Below are positions 7,310 to 14,925 of a stretch of 19,004 bases of DNA, one piece after another. The DNA is from Hyphomicrobiales bacterium (GTDB lineage Bacteria; Pseudomonadota; Alphaproteobacteria; Rhizobiales; Xanthobacteraceae). The position numbers and the translations under genes are program-made. Numbering within the stretch: the first letter of the stretch is position 1; each line of letters starts with the position of its first letter. The notes under the pieces are model-generated. The model saw only the letters and a program-made list of their open reading frames with translations. It had not been told where the DNA came from and searched no databases. The DNA lies in the NCBI GenBank assembly GCA_003164375.1, contig PLTE01000065.1:6907-25910 (forward strand), in the 5' to 3' direction.

Positions 7310-8560
7310 ATGACCGCGCGGCGCGCGGTCGTGATCGGCGGCTCGCTCGGCGGGCTGTTGACGGCGCATCTTTTGCGCAGCACCGGCTGGGACGCCGTCG
7401 TGTTCGAGCGCAATGCCGAGGAACTGGCGAGCCGCGGCGTCGGGCTTGGCACGCATCCACAGCTGATCGCCGTGCTGCGGCGAGCCGGCCTCGCATTCGA
7501 CGAGTCCATGGGAATTCGGGTACCGAGGATCATCTGCCTCGACCGCGACGGCAGAACTATCGTCACGCAGCCGGCCACGCGCACCATGAGCGGCTGGTCG
7601 CGCCTCTACAGCGCGTTACGTGACGCGCTGCCGGTGCAGAATTATCGACTGGGCAGCACGCTGTGCAGGGTTCTGCAGGACGCCGATGGCGTCACCGCGA
7701 TCTTCGCCGACGGCACCCGTGAGCACGGCGATTTACTGGTCGGCGCCGATGGCGTCCGCTCCACGGTGCGCGAGCAATTCTTGCCGCAGGCGCAGCCGGT
7801 CTATGCTGGCTACGTCGCGTGGCGCGCGGTGCTCGACGAAGCGCAAGTGCCGCACGACATCCGGCGCGAGATTTTCGATCTCTACACATTCTGCCTGCCG
7901 GACGGCGAGCAATTGGTCGGCTATCCAGTGCCGGGCCGCGATAACGATACGCAAATCGGTCACCGCGGCTACAACATCGTCTGGTATCGGCCGATCGATC
8001 CGCAAGCGCTCGCCGCAATGTGCACCGACGCGACTGGGCGGCAGCACGCGGCAGGCATTCCGCCGCCGCTCATTCGCGGCGACGTGATCGCACGCGTTAA
8101 AGCCGACGCGCGAGCGCTGTTGGCGCCGCAGCTCGCTGAAATCTTCGTCCGCACCGAGCCGTTCTTTCAGCCGGTTTTCGATCTCGAATCGTCTAAGCTC
8201 GTGTTCGGCCGCGTCGTGCTTGCGGGCGATGCTGCTTTCGTAGCACGGCCGCATGTCGGTGCCGGCGCCACCAAAGCCGCAATCGACGCGGCGAGTCTCG
8301 CCGATTGTCTGCGTGAGGCCGGCGACGACCTTGTCGCTGGCCTTGCGCGCTTCGAACGGGTGCAGCGGCCATTCGGGAGCGCCATGGTTGCGCTGGCGCG
8401 CCAACAGGGCGCCTATCTCTCCGCGCAGCTCAAGCCGGCGGGCGAGCGCAGCACGGAGGAACGAGACCGCGACATCGACGCGCTCCTCCACGCCCATGGC
8501 ACGCGCAGCGATCAGGTCGGCGCGCTGGTCGCCGCGCGCGGCTTCGAAGTGCATTTTTAA
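7310..8560 (+). CDS. FAD-dependent aromatic monooxygenase (dihydroxypyridine hydroxylase-like)
   Basis: The 416-residue protein is a class A flavoprotein hydroxylase, which uses NAD(P)H and oxygen to hydroxylate an aromatic ring. It has the FAD-binding Rossmann motif as GGSLGGL (residues 10-16) followed by VVFERN, the DG motif LVGADGVRSTVR near 142-153, and the second FAD motif VLAGDAAFVARPHVGAGATKA near 303-323. The GGS form of the first motif and the GDAAFVARPH segment recall 2,6-dihydroxypyridine 3-hydroxylase more than phenol-type enzymes. It starts 4 nt after the VOC gene. The substrate is unknown; a hydroxylated N-heterocycle is a reasonable guess from the motif type only. Confidence 0.88.
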   Translation: MTARRAVVIGGSLGGLLTAHLLRSTGWDAVVFERNAEELASRGVGLGTHPQLIAVLRRAGLAFDESMGIRVPRIICLDRDGRTIVTQPATRTMSGWSRLYSALRDALPVQNYRLGSTLCRVLQDADGVTAIFADGTREHGDLLVGADGVRSTVREQFLPQAQPVYAGYVAWRAVLDEAQVPHDIRREIFDLYTFCLPDGEQLVGYPVPGRDNDTQIGHRGYNIVWYRPIDPQALAAMCTDATGRQHAAGIPPPLIRGDVIARVKADARALLAPQLAEIFVRTEPFFQPVFDLESSKLVFGRVVLAGDAAFVARPHVGAGATKAAIDAASLADCLREAGDDLVAGLARFERVQRPFGSAMVALARQQGAYLSAQLKPAGERSTEERDRDIDALLHAHGTRSDQVGALVAARGFEVHF

Positions 8561-8675
8561 AGGGGCTCCGGGGGGATGTCGAAACACCGCTAAAGGCGCG
8601 GGCGGCGGAGTGATGGCGCCAACCCGGGACCGTTAATATATGGTGGTGGACCGGTTACCAAGCAGGAGGACGGCC

Positions 8676-8969
8676 ATGTCGGATGACCAAAGCGCAGATG
8701 AGGAACGGCCGTGCTTGCATTGCCTGATGGTCGAATTGATCGACAATTTCTTTGGCGAATATCCTGTGTCTGCCGACGAGCCGGACACTGTAGATACCGA
8801 TGAAGTCGTGACTGCAGTCGCCAAAACGGTGGCCGAGCTGACCTACGGTCAGGATGCCGCGGGTCGGCAAAATCTGATCGAACAGCTGATGCGTGAGGTG
8901 CTGAAATTCGACGCCGAGTATCGGCAGCAAGAAGAAATGGGAACCGCCGGCTCCGATGCGCGACATTAG
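8676..8969 (+). CDS. Small acidic protein of unknown function
   Basis: The 97-residue protein has a strong AGGAGGA at 8664-8670 placed ideally before the ATG at 8676; an earlier in-frame ATG at 8640 lacks such a site. It is acidic, with an N-terminal CLHC pair at residues 13-16 within a PCLHCLMVELIDNFF segment, and a helical C-terminal half (GRQNLIEQLMREVLKFDAEY). I do not recognise a family. The two cysteines might bind a metal or be redox-active, but one pair alone proves nothing. It lies 115 bp after the monooxygenase gene on the same strand and is convergent with the next gene. Confidence 0.65.
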   Translation: MSDDQSADEERPCLHCLMVELIDNFFGEYPVSADEPDTVDTDEVVTAVAKTVAELTYGQDAAGRQNLIEQLMREVLKFDAEYRQQEEMGTAGSDARH

Positions 8970-9020
8970 CGCGACCCTGGCGGGTGCCGATTCATGGGGG
9001 ATATTTGTCAGCCTTCGATG

Positions 9021-9269
9021 TCAGCCGTGGGAACCGCGCGGGTGCGGCGGCTTAATCGTGGCATAGGCGCTCTCAGCAGCCACATCGGCACTCAACTGAC
9101 ATTCGAGAACATTGCGCTCATAAGCTTCGGCCTCGCTCTTGATCCGGTATCGCAAGTCGAAAGCCTGCTCTTCCCTCGGCATCTGCCGCATAACCCTATA
9201 GAGACCCGCTTTCTTCTCACCGAGCGGCGTGTACTCGACGGCTTGGCCGACTAGAAACTTAAATGACAT
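9021..9269 (-). CDS. Small conserved-looking protein of unknown function
   Basis: The 82-residue protein begins MSFKFLVGQAVEYTPLGEKK and continues with GLYRVMRQMPREEQAFDLRYRIKSEAEAYERNVLE, which reads as a small beta-rich module of the kind that interacts with ligand or protein; it ends in a Pro/Arg tail. AGGTG lies just before the ATG at 9269; a longer frame from 9344 has no such site. Very similar short proteins occur widely in Bradyrhizobium relatives without a function, as far as I recall. It is 126 bp downstream of rpsU on the same strand. Confidence 0.65.
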   Translation of the reverse strand: MSFKFLVGQAVEYTPLGEKKAGLYRVMRQMPREEQAFDLRYRIKSEAEAYERNVLECQLSADVAAESAYATIKPPHPRGSHG

Positions 9270-9395
9270 CGCGCACCTGTTGTTGCGGGACCCCGGTCGG
9301 TCAACCGAGGTCCAAAGTGCCGGCGGTCCTGACCACGACGGCACCGTTGCGGAAAGCGCTTCGGATCAGGGGCGTCGCTGACGCTTGCTCCGGTA

Positions 9396-9671
9396 TTAGA
9401 AGCGCGGCGCGCGCGGCGGCCCGCTTCTTCCGGCGGCGGCGCCCGGGATCACCCGCGGCTTCATTGGCAAGAGACCCTCACGCTGCAATTTTTTGCGGGC
9501 AAGCTTGCGGGCGCGGCGGATCGCCTCGGCCCGCTCCCGGACTTTCCTCTCGGAGGGCTTTTCGTAGTGGCCGCGGAGCTTCATCTCGCGGAAGACGCCC
9601 TCGCGCTGCATCTTCTTCTTCAGCACCTTGAGCGCCTGGTCGACATTGTTGTCTCGGACGAGAACCTGCAC
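9396..9671 (-). CDS. rpsU: 30S ribosomal protein S21 (GTG start)
   Basis: S21 sits on the 30S platform near the anti-Shine-Dalgarno and helps select mRNA starts. The 91-residue protein has the family core VQVLVRDNNVDQALKVLKKK, then MKLRGHYEKPSERKVRERAEAIRRARKLARKK. It ends in a basic, Gly/Pro/Arg-rich extension (KPRVIPGAAAGRSGPPRAP) of about 20 residues, as in alphaproteobacterial S21. I place the start at the GTG at 9671 because an AGAGGA lies 8 nt upstream and the family normally starts at this residue. An in-frame ATG at 9746 would add 25 unrelated residues. A GGTGCC-ATC-GGCACC hairpin lies in its leader (9767-9753). Confidence 0.92.
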   Translation of the reverse strand: MQVLVRDNNVDQALKVLKKKMQREGVFREMKLRGHYEKPSERKVRERAEAIRRARKLARKKLQREGLLPMKPRVIPGAAAGRSGPPRAPRF

Positions 9672-9948
9672 GCGGCTTTCCTCTTCGATCGAGCGGTTAA
9701 TGGGCCGCCGCCAAGGCGCCCGGGCCATTGGCTGACGGATATCCACATTTCGGGTGCCGATGGCACCGACGGTGCGAGTTAACGCCGATATCTGGATTAC
9801 GGCTTATTTGGCAGGCCCGGACCCAAAGCACAATAGGGGTCGAGAAATAAGGGCTTCCTTGCCGCCAGGTTGCGCCGCCGCTCGGCAATCCCGGTAGCGG
9901 GGGAAGCGGCACAGTCGCGGCTTTCTAGCCTGTCTTGGACGCCACTTC

Positions 9949-11091
9949 CTACGCTATGCCGGATTGGCTCTTGCTGCGCTCTGCATCCTTGGACAATCCG
10001 GCCCAGACCGCCACGCACCGCTTAAGATCTTTGAAGTTGTCGTGCATCTGCTCAAGCGCAAATCCGAGCGCAAAAAAGCTTTCTGCCGCATCGCCGGGAA
10101 GACTTCGCGTGAGACCGTCGCGACGGAGCACGGCAATCTCGGCCGCGTAAGTAGCAAGAGCCGTTTCCACGGCATCAAGCGACGGCGGACCACGGCGCGC
10201 CAGTAGCGCGGCCGCACTCGCCCGCAGGTAATCGGCGAGAGCCACGCCAGCATGCGTCAGCGGCGGCTCGAGCCGCGTCCTGATGGCCTCGGGCAACGGT
10301 GTCACGGCCGCTCGTCCGATCATTACAAGGTCGTGGCGCAACCTGAGGAGCGTGCGCAGCAGCGGCCCGGTGTCGGGCCCCGCGGTGAGACGCGCCGACC
10401 GCTCGTGCTCGGCCTCGGCCCCCACTACGTTCAATTGCGCCAAAGTCTGGCCGATGCCATCCTGAATGCGGTGCAGCGCATCCACGTCGAGACCTTGCGT
10501 CAAACCCGCCAGCAGTTCGATCAGAGCCCGCGCCATTTGATTGAGCGTACGAGCAGCCGCCGCAATGACCAAGAGATGGGCGTTTGCCGGCAGCAGGAGA
10601 ACCGAAACAACGAAACCGGTGACGCCTCCAAGTGCGACCTCGATGACGCGATCGAATGCCGAAGCGATCGGGCTGGCCTGGGTCATTGTAGGGATCAGCA
10701 GCACGATGATGGCGGTGATCGGCGCGACGGCGAATCTCGGCTTTATGGCCGCGAAGAGGGCAAGCGGCGCCACGGCGAGAGCAAGAACCGCGAGCAGCGC
10801 GATTTCGCTCGAATGCGGAATAAAGACACCGATGGCGCCGCCATAGATCGCGCCGCCGAGCGTCCCCAGCAGATAGTCGAACGTCGCCTTCAGCGACCGT
10901 CCGACGCTCATTTGCGTCACGATCACGGCCGTCAATACCGCCCATAACGGCAAGGGAAGCTGCAGAAATTGCGCGAGCACGAGTGCCGCCAGAGCGGCAA
11001 CTGTCATCCGGATCGAGAGCGCCAATTGCACTCGACGGTAGCGGACGAGGGCGCGGAGCCCCTTCCAGAGTCTTGCAATGCGCCTCATCAT
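9949..11091 (-). CDS. FUSC-family inner-membrane transporter (aromatic acid exporter-like)
   Basis: The 380-residue protein has six hydrophobic segments in its first half (from VQLALSIRMTVAALAALV near residue 22 to VTGFVVSVLLLPANAHLLV near 175), including the family's PLPLWAVLTAVIVTQ and GTLGGAIYGG stretches. The second half is helical and soluble (about 180-380). This is a half-size FUSC/ArAE arrangement, related to AaeB and the YccS/FUSC domain; relatives export hydroxylated aromatic acids. I chose the ATG at 11091, one of two adjacent ATGs; a start at 11187 would add 32 polar residues. Ribosome sites are weak for all of them. The substrate is unknown. Confidence 0.85.
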   Translation of the reverse strand: MMRRIARLWKGLRALVRYRRVQLALSIRMTVAALAALVLAQFLQLPLPLWAVLTAVIVTQMSVGRSLKATFDYLLGTLGGAIYGGAIGVFIPHSSEIALLAVLALAVAPLALFAAIKPRFAVAPITAIIVLLIPTMTQASPIASAFDRVIEVALGGVTGFVVSVLLLPANAHLLVIAAAARTLNQMARALIELLAGLTQGLDVDALHRIQDGIGQTLAQLNVVGAEAEHERSARLTAGPDTGPLLRTLLRLRHDLVMIGRAAVTPLPEAIRTRLEPPLTHAGVALADYLRASAAALLARRGPPSLDAVETALATYAAEIAVLRRDGLTRSLPGDAAESFFALGFALEQMHDNFKDLKRCVAVWAGLSKDAERSKSQSGIA

Positions 11092-11334
11092 GACAGTCCC
11101 GGACGACGACTTGCACACAAGATCGTGGCACGCGGTCTTTGACGCGCGATTGACCGTGGGCATGATCGAACGCGGACGAAGAGTCAAATTGCGAGTCTGT
11201 TACGAAGCAGGGCACACGCGACGGCTTGCGTCTTGTTGGTGGAAACAGTTGCCGGGATATCGCGAGCGCTTTGCCGATTCAGGCTCGTGCGATCGTCGTC
11301 GGCGCCCTCACCTACCCTGCTACCCGCAATGTCT

Positions 11335-12465
11335 TCAATAGCGATAGGGCTCAACCTCCCACAACGGGAATGCGGAGAATACGTGCGGCGCATTGGCTGG
11401 CGCCGCGGCGTGCAGATAGGACTGATCGAGCTTGCCAAAGCTCGTGACGCCAAGGAGCCCGAGCGCGCGCGTCACCTCGTCTTCCAAAATTTCAAGCATG
11501 CGCACAATTCCGGCCTGTCCCGCCGCCGCAAGCCCGTAGCATTGCATGCGGCCGAGGCCGACAAGATTGGCGCCTTGCGCGATTGCCTTGAGGATGTCGG
11601 TGCCGCGATAGAAGCCGCCGTCAACGATAATCATGGCGCGGCCCGCGACGGCTTCGACGACTTCCGGCAACACATCCATAGAGCCGCGACCGTGGTCGAG
11701 TTGCCGGCCGCCGTGATTGGAGACGTAAATGATTTCGACGCCATGATCGAGCGCGAGTTTGGCGTCCTCAGCGGTTCCGATGCCTTTGATGGCGAATGGG
11801 ATTTTGAATTTGGCCTTCATGCGCTCGACGGTACGCCAATCGAGCGCCATCTGGAAATCGCGGCCTTGCACACGGCGACGCCCTGCTGTGACGTGGCGCT
11901 TGGCGAGATCGCGCTCGCGCCGGCTGTAATGAGCGGTATCGACCGTGATACAGAACGCGGAATAGCCGTGCGCGATCGCGCGTTCGACGTGATCGTCGGC
12001 CCAGGCTGCGTCGCCGCGGACATAGAGCTGGAACATGCGCAAGCCGTTGGGCGCCGCCCGCGCTACCTCTTCAAGGCCGGGATCGCAAACCGAACTCAGC
12101 ATATGGGCGACGCCGAATTCCGCCGCCGCCTTGACCACCGGTTCGGCGCCGCCGGGGTGAAAGCTTTCCAGCGAGCCGACCGGGCAAAGCACCACCGGCA
12201 GCCGCAGCTTCTTGCCGAGCACCTCGACCGACGGATCGACCTTGCTGACGTCACGCAAGACTCGCGGCCGGAATGCCAGCGAGTCGAGCGCCATGCGGTT
12301 TCGCCGCAGCGTAGTCTCGGTCTCGGTACCGCCGACGATATAATCCCAATCGTTCTGATTGAGATTGGCGCGGGCTTTGGCAACGATTTCGTGCAGATTA
12401 TAAAACTGGCTGGCCGCGGCGGCATTGGCGGCGGCTCTGGCCTCATCGGGGTTTTGGCTTGTCAT
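11335..12465 (-). CDS. FMN-dependent alpha-hydroxy-acid oxidase
   Basis: This family (glycolate oxidase, lactate oxidase/dehydrogenase, mandelate dehydrogenase) oxidises 2-hydroxy acids to 2-oxo acids with FMN. The 376-residue TIM-barrel shows the conserved active site: the QLY segment, TVDT with the downstream RRERD arginine, the flavin lysine in AIKGIGTAEDA, and the catalytic histidine and arginine in SNHGGRQLDH (His251). Phosphate binding is by IIVDGGFYRGTDILKAIAQGA and GLGRMQ. I chose the ATG at 12465, which has AAGGA about 6 nt upstream; an earlier ATG at 12486 lacks it. The tRNA-Arg gene lies 41 bp upstream in the same direction. Whether it acts as oxidase or dehydrogenase cannot be read from sequence. 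Confidence 0.92.
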   Translation of the reverse strand: MTSQNPDEARAAANAAAASQFYNLHEIVAKARANLNQNDWDYIVGGTETETTLRRNRMALDSLAFRPRVLRDVSKVDPSVEVLGKKLRLPVVLCPVGSLESFHPGGAEPVVKAAAEFGVAHMLSSVCDPGLEEVARAAPNGLRMFQLYVRGDAAWADDHVERAIAHGYSAFCITVDTAHYSRRERDLAKRHVTAGRRRVQGRDFQMALDWRTVERMKAKFKIPFAIKGIGTAEDAKLALDHGVEIIYVSNHGGRQLDHGRGSMDVLPEVVEAVAGRAMIIVDGGFYRGTDILKAIAQGANLVGLGRMQCYGLAAAGQAGIVRMLEILEDEVTRALGLLGVTSFGKLDQSYLHAAAPANAPHVFSAFPLWEVEPYRY

Positions 12466-12506
12466 CGCTTGTCCTTGGGCACGCATTGATTTGCGGTTTT
12501 TGTGAC

Positions 12507-12583
12507 TGGCGGTCCCGGGAAGACTCGAACTTCCGACCTTCGGTTTAGGAAACCGCTGCTCTATCCGGCTGAGCTACGGGACC
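12507..12583 (-). tRNA. tRNA-Arg (anticodon CCU)
   Basis: The minus strand folds into a full cloverleaf. The acceptor stem is GGUCCCG/CGGGACC with discriminator G and an encoded CCA (12509-12507), the D-arm is at the 5' side, and the T-arm is GGAAG/CUUCC with loop TTCGAGT. The anticodon stem is mostly paired with one G-A end mismatch, and the loop TTCCTAA places anticodon CCU at 12549-12547. It reads AGG codons. The 5' half is duplicated about 2.2 kb away at 14775-14816. Confidence 0.95.
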
Positions 12584-12680
12584 ACGGAATATTTCCGAGG
12601 GCGTTGGTTCATTCTTGGCGCGCCTCCGAACTTATCCGGCATCAGCGAATACCAGAAGGATGAGGCCTCGAATATCAAAA

Positions 12681-12729
12681 TGTTCAATCTTGAACAGACG
12701 CCAATTGCCCTTTTGCATAGCCTGTTCAA
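12681..12729 (+). promoter_or_regulatory. Inverted-repeat operator candidate upstream of the ice-binding autotransporter
   Basis: TGTTCAA at 12681-12687 and TTGAACA at 12690-12696 form a perfect 7-bp inverted repeat with a 2-bp spacer. A further TGTTCAA half-site lies at 12723-12729, 42 bp on, or about four helical turns. TTGAAC inside the palindrome (12690-12695) could also be a -35, with a weak TTGCAT 17 bp later. The rest of the gap 12584-12834 shows nothing else notable. Confidence 0.35.
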
Positions 12730-12834
12730 ACGATTCGCTCACCCCGGCGGTCGAACTACCGTTCCATCTTGCGTAGCCATCCAACCCAGATTTTTCGGGT
12801 CGCATATTGATGTGCGCTGCCCGATGGGGGCGCT

Positions 12835-14739
12835 ATGCAGACACGGCTACGCAGTATTATCGTCTCAGCGATCGCGTTAATTGCATCGATTTTTCTTTCT
12901 TTGGCAAGCGCGCGCGCTCAGAACTTAGCGAGCTTCGCTATTCTCGGCGGCTCGACCATCACCAACACCGGCCCCAGCGTCATCACCGGAAACGTCGGGC
13001 TCAGTCCCGGCACGGCGATTACCGGATTCCCACCGGGAGCGGTCGTTCCTCCGAGCGTCATTTTCAATAGCGATGCGACTGCAATACAGGCTCAAATCGA
13101 GCTCTTCAATTTCTACAATGATCTGTCGGCCATGCCGGCGACGCATGATTTATCTGGGCAGAATCTCGGCGGCCTGACGCTGACTCCAGGCGTTTACAGT
13201 TTTGGTTCGTCGGCTCAACTGACCGGGACCCTCACGCTTAACGGACTGGGCAACCCTAATGCCACGTTCGTCTTCAACATCGGAAGTGCGCTCACCACCG
13301 CCAGTGCTTCGTCCATTGTACTCATTAACGGCGCTCAGGGCACCAATGTATTCTTTAGGGTCGGCAGTTCCGCGACCCTCGGCACGACAACGGCGTTCGA
13401 AGGCGACATCGTCGCGCTGACCAGCATCACGCTGGATCCGGGCGCCGGAATCAATTGCGGCGCCGCCTTGGCGCACAACGGCGCGGTGACGTTGAACGAC
13501 AATACTATCACCGTCTGTGCAGCCTCGATTACGCTCATAAGCTCGATCTTGGGCGGCTCCGCTTCGGCAAATCAAATCGCGATCGCAAATACGCTAGACG
13601 CCTTCATCGCCGCTGGTGGCGTGCTGCCGCCGGCGTTTCTGAATCTCCTTACCACGTTGTCGCCGGCAGCGCTGGCGGCCGCGCTTACACAGCTTTCCGG
13701 CGAGGCTGCTACCGGGGCCCCGCCGGCCGGCATTCAAGCAATGAACTCGTTTCTATCGCTTGTCCTCAATCCGTTCGATGATCGCGACGTGGCACCAAAC
13801 CCGCCCGATCAGGGACCGCTCGTTTACAAAGCGTCGCTCTACGGAGCGCCGGTCGGATTTGCCGCCCCTGACCCCAGGCGCTGGAGTACCTGGACCGCCG
13901 CTTACGGCGGGGGTGGCACCGCGGACGGGAATGTCTTTACCGGATCCCATGCGGCGTCGATGGACGCATACGGCGTTGCCGTCGGCCTGGATTACCGCGT
14001 TACTCCCACAACCATCGGTTTCGCGCTCGCGGGCGGTCGCGCCAATTTCGGCCTATCGGACGGTCTCGGCGGTGGCAGCAGCAATCTGTTTCAGGCGGCA
14101 GTCTATAGCCGCACTTATTTCAACGCGGCCTATATGGCCACCGCGCTCGCCTACGGTTGGGACGGCGTATCGACGTCCCGGTACGTGACGCTCGCCGGCA
14201 CCGATAACCTCACCGCTGCCTTTTCGGCCGAGCAGATCGCCGGTCGGATCGAGGGCGGCTATCGGTTCACCGCGCCGAACGTGCTCGGCTTGCCGGGCCA
14301 CGAGTGGTTTGTCCCCTATGCTGCATTGCAGATCCAGGCGTTCTACACCCCGTCCTACGGCGAAAGCGCCGCCTCAGGGTCACCTGTTTTCGCGCTTAAC
14401 TACGCCGCACAAACAACGACCGACACCCGCACCGAGTTAGGCACTTGGTTCGAGCGCGTCGTTGGGCTCAACGACAGCGCTGTCCTCGCGCTGCGCAGCC
14501 GCATCGCCTGGGCGCACGATTATTGGTCGGGCCTCGATATCGGCGCCTCATTCCAAGCGCTGCCTGGAACTGGATTTACGGTGAATGGCGCGCTGCTGAC
14601 GTCTGATTCCTTGCTTGCATCCGTCGGTGCGGAGATCGCATTTAAGAATGGATTATCGATCAGTTGCTGGTTGGACAGTCAGTTGGCCCAAGGCTCGCAA
14701 ACCTATACCGGCAACGCTCGGCTCCGCTACGCGTTTTGA
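12835..14739 (+). CDS. Ice-binding (DUF3494) domain fused to an autotransporter beta-barrel
   Basis: The 634-residue protein has a Sec signal peptide (1 to about 28, ending ASARA). It is followed by a DUF3494 ice-binding beta-solenoid at about 30-230: FAILGGSTITNTGPSVITG and NVGLSPGTAITGFPPGAVVP are the family's start, and NCGAALAHNGAVTLNDNT with a second Cys is its end. Then comes the linker typical of rhizobial autotransporters (LSPAALAAALTQLSGEAATG, near 275-295). Last is an autotransporter beta-domain at about 350-634, from WSTWTAAYGGGG to a terminal aromatic residue in RLRYAF. The design suggests an ice-binding or adhesive domain displayed on the cell surface. DUF3494 proteins bind ice, but binding by this one is inferred. 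GGGGG lies before the ATG. The gene stands alone between the two tRNA-Arg copies. Confidence 0.92.
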   Translation: MQTRLRSIIVSAIALIASIFLSLASARAQNLASFAILGGSTITNTGPSVITGNVGLSPGTAITGFPPGAVVPPSVIFNSDATAIQAQIELFNFYNDLSAMPATHDLSGQNLGGLTLTPGVYSFGSSAQLTGTLTLNGLGNPNATFVFNIGSALTTASASSIVLINGAQGTNVFFRVGSSATLGTTTAFEGDIVALTSITLDPGAGINCGAALAHNGAVTLNDNTITVCAASITLISSILGGSASANQIAIANTLDAFIAAGGVLPPAFLNLLTTLSPAALAAALTQLSGEAATGAPPAGIQAMNSFLSLVLNPFDDRDVAPNPPDQGPLVYKASLYGAPVGFAAPDPRRWSTWTAAYGGGGTADGNVFTGSHAASMDAYGVAVGLDYRVTPTTIGFALAGGRANFGLSDGLGGGSSNLFQAAVYSRTYFNAAYMATALAYGWDGVSTSRYVTLAGTDNLTAAFSAEQIAGRIEGGYRFTAPNVLGLPGHEWFVPYAALQIQAFYTPSYGESAASGSPVFALNYAAQTTTDTRTELGTWFERVVGLNDSAVLALRSRIAWAHDYWSGLDIGASFQALPGTGFTVNGALLTSDSLLASVGAEIAFKNGLSISCWLDSQLAQGSQTYTGNARLRYAF

Positions 14740-14774
14740 GCAAATATCCGGTTCGAGTTAGAACATATCAATCT

Positions 14775-14816
14775 GTTTAGCTAACCGCTGCTCTATCCGG
14801 ATGAGCTACGGGACCA
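14775..14816 (-). repeat. Duplicate 5' half of tRNA-Arg (att-like remnant)
   Basis: Positions 14783-14816 match 12551-12584 of the intact tRNA-Arg in the same orientation, 33 of 34 bases (only 14801 differs). The match runs on to 14775 with two more mismatches in the anticodon loop. It covers the acceptor 5' strand, D-arm and anticodon 5' strand, then stops; the 3' half is absent, so this is not a working tRNA. At the other end identity stops one base beyond the tRNA 5' end. Such half-copies are typical scars of integration at tRNA genes. Confidence 0.85.
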
Positions 14817-14925
14817 AGTGAAAAACGTAGGGCTACGGACCGAAGATTTCCTATAGCATATGTCTTGATGGCGGGGTCCGGTCGGCGCATCTTGCCGCGG
14901 CATTCCGCTTCTTGGCTTGGCGCCG

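Noticed and set aside
11233..12489. 418-codon plus-strand frame opposite the alpha-hydroxy-acid oxidase
   Set aside because: It is the antisense shadow of a gene with a full set of conserved active-site motifs; long antisense frames are common at this GC content.
14775..14816. Second tRNA-Arg gene
   Set aside because: Only the 5' half is present, the base before the anticodon is no longer T, and there is no T-arm or 3' acceptor strand.
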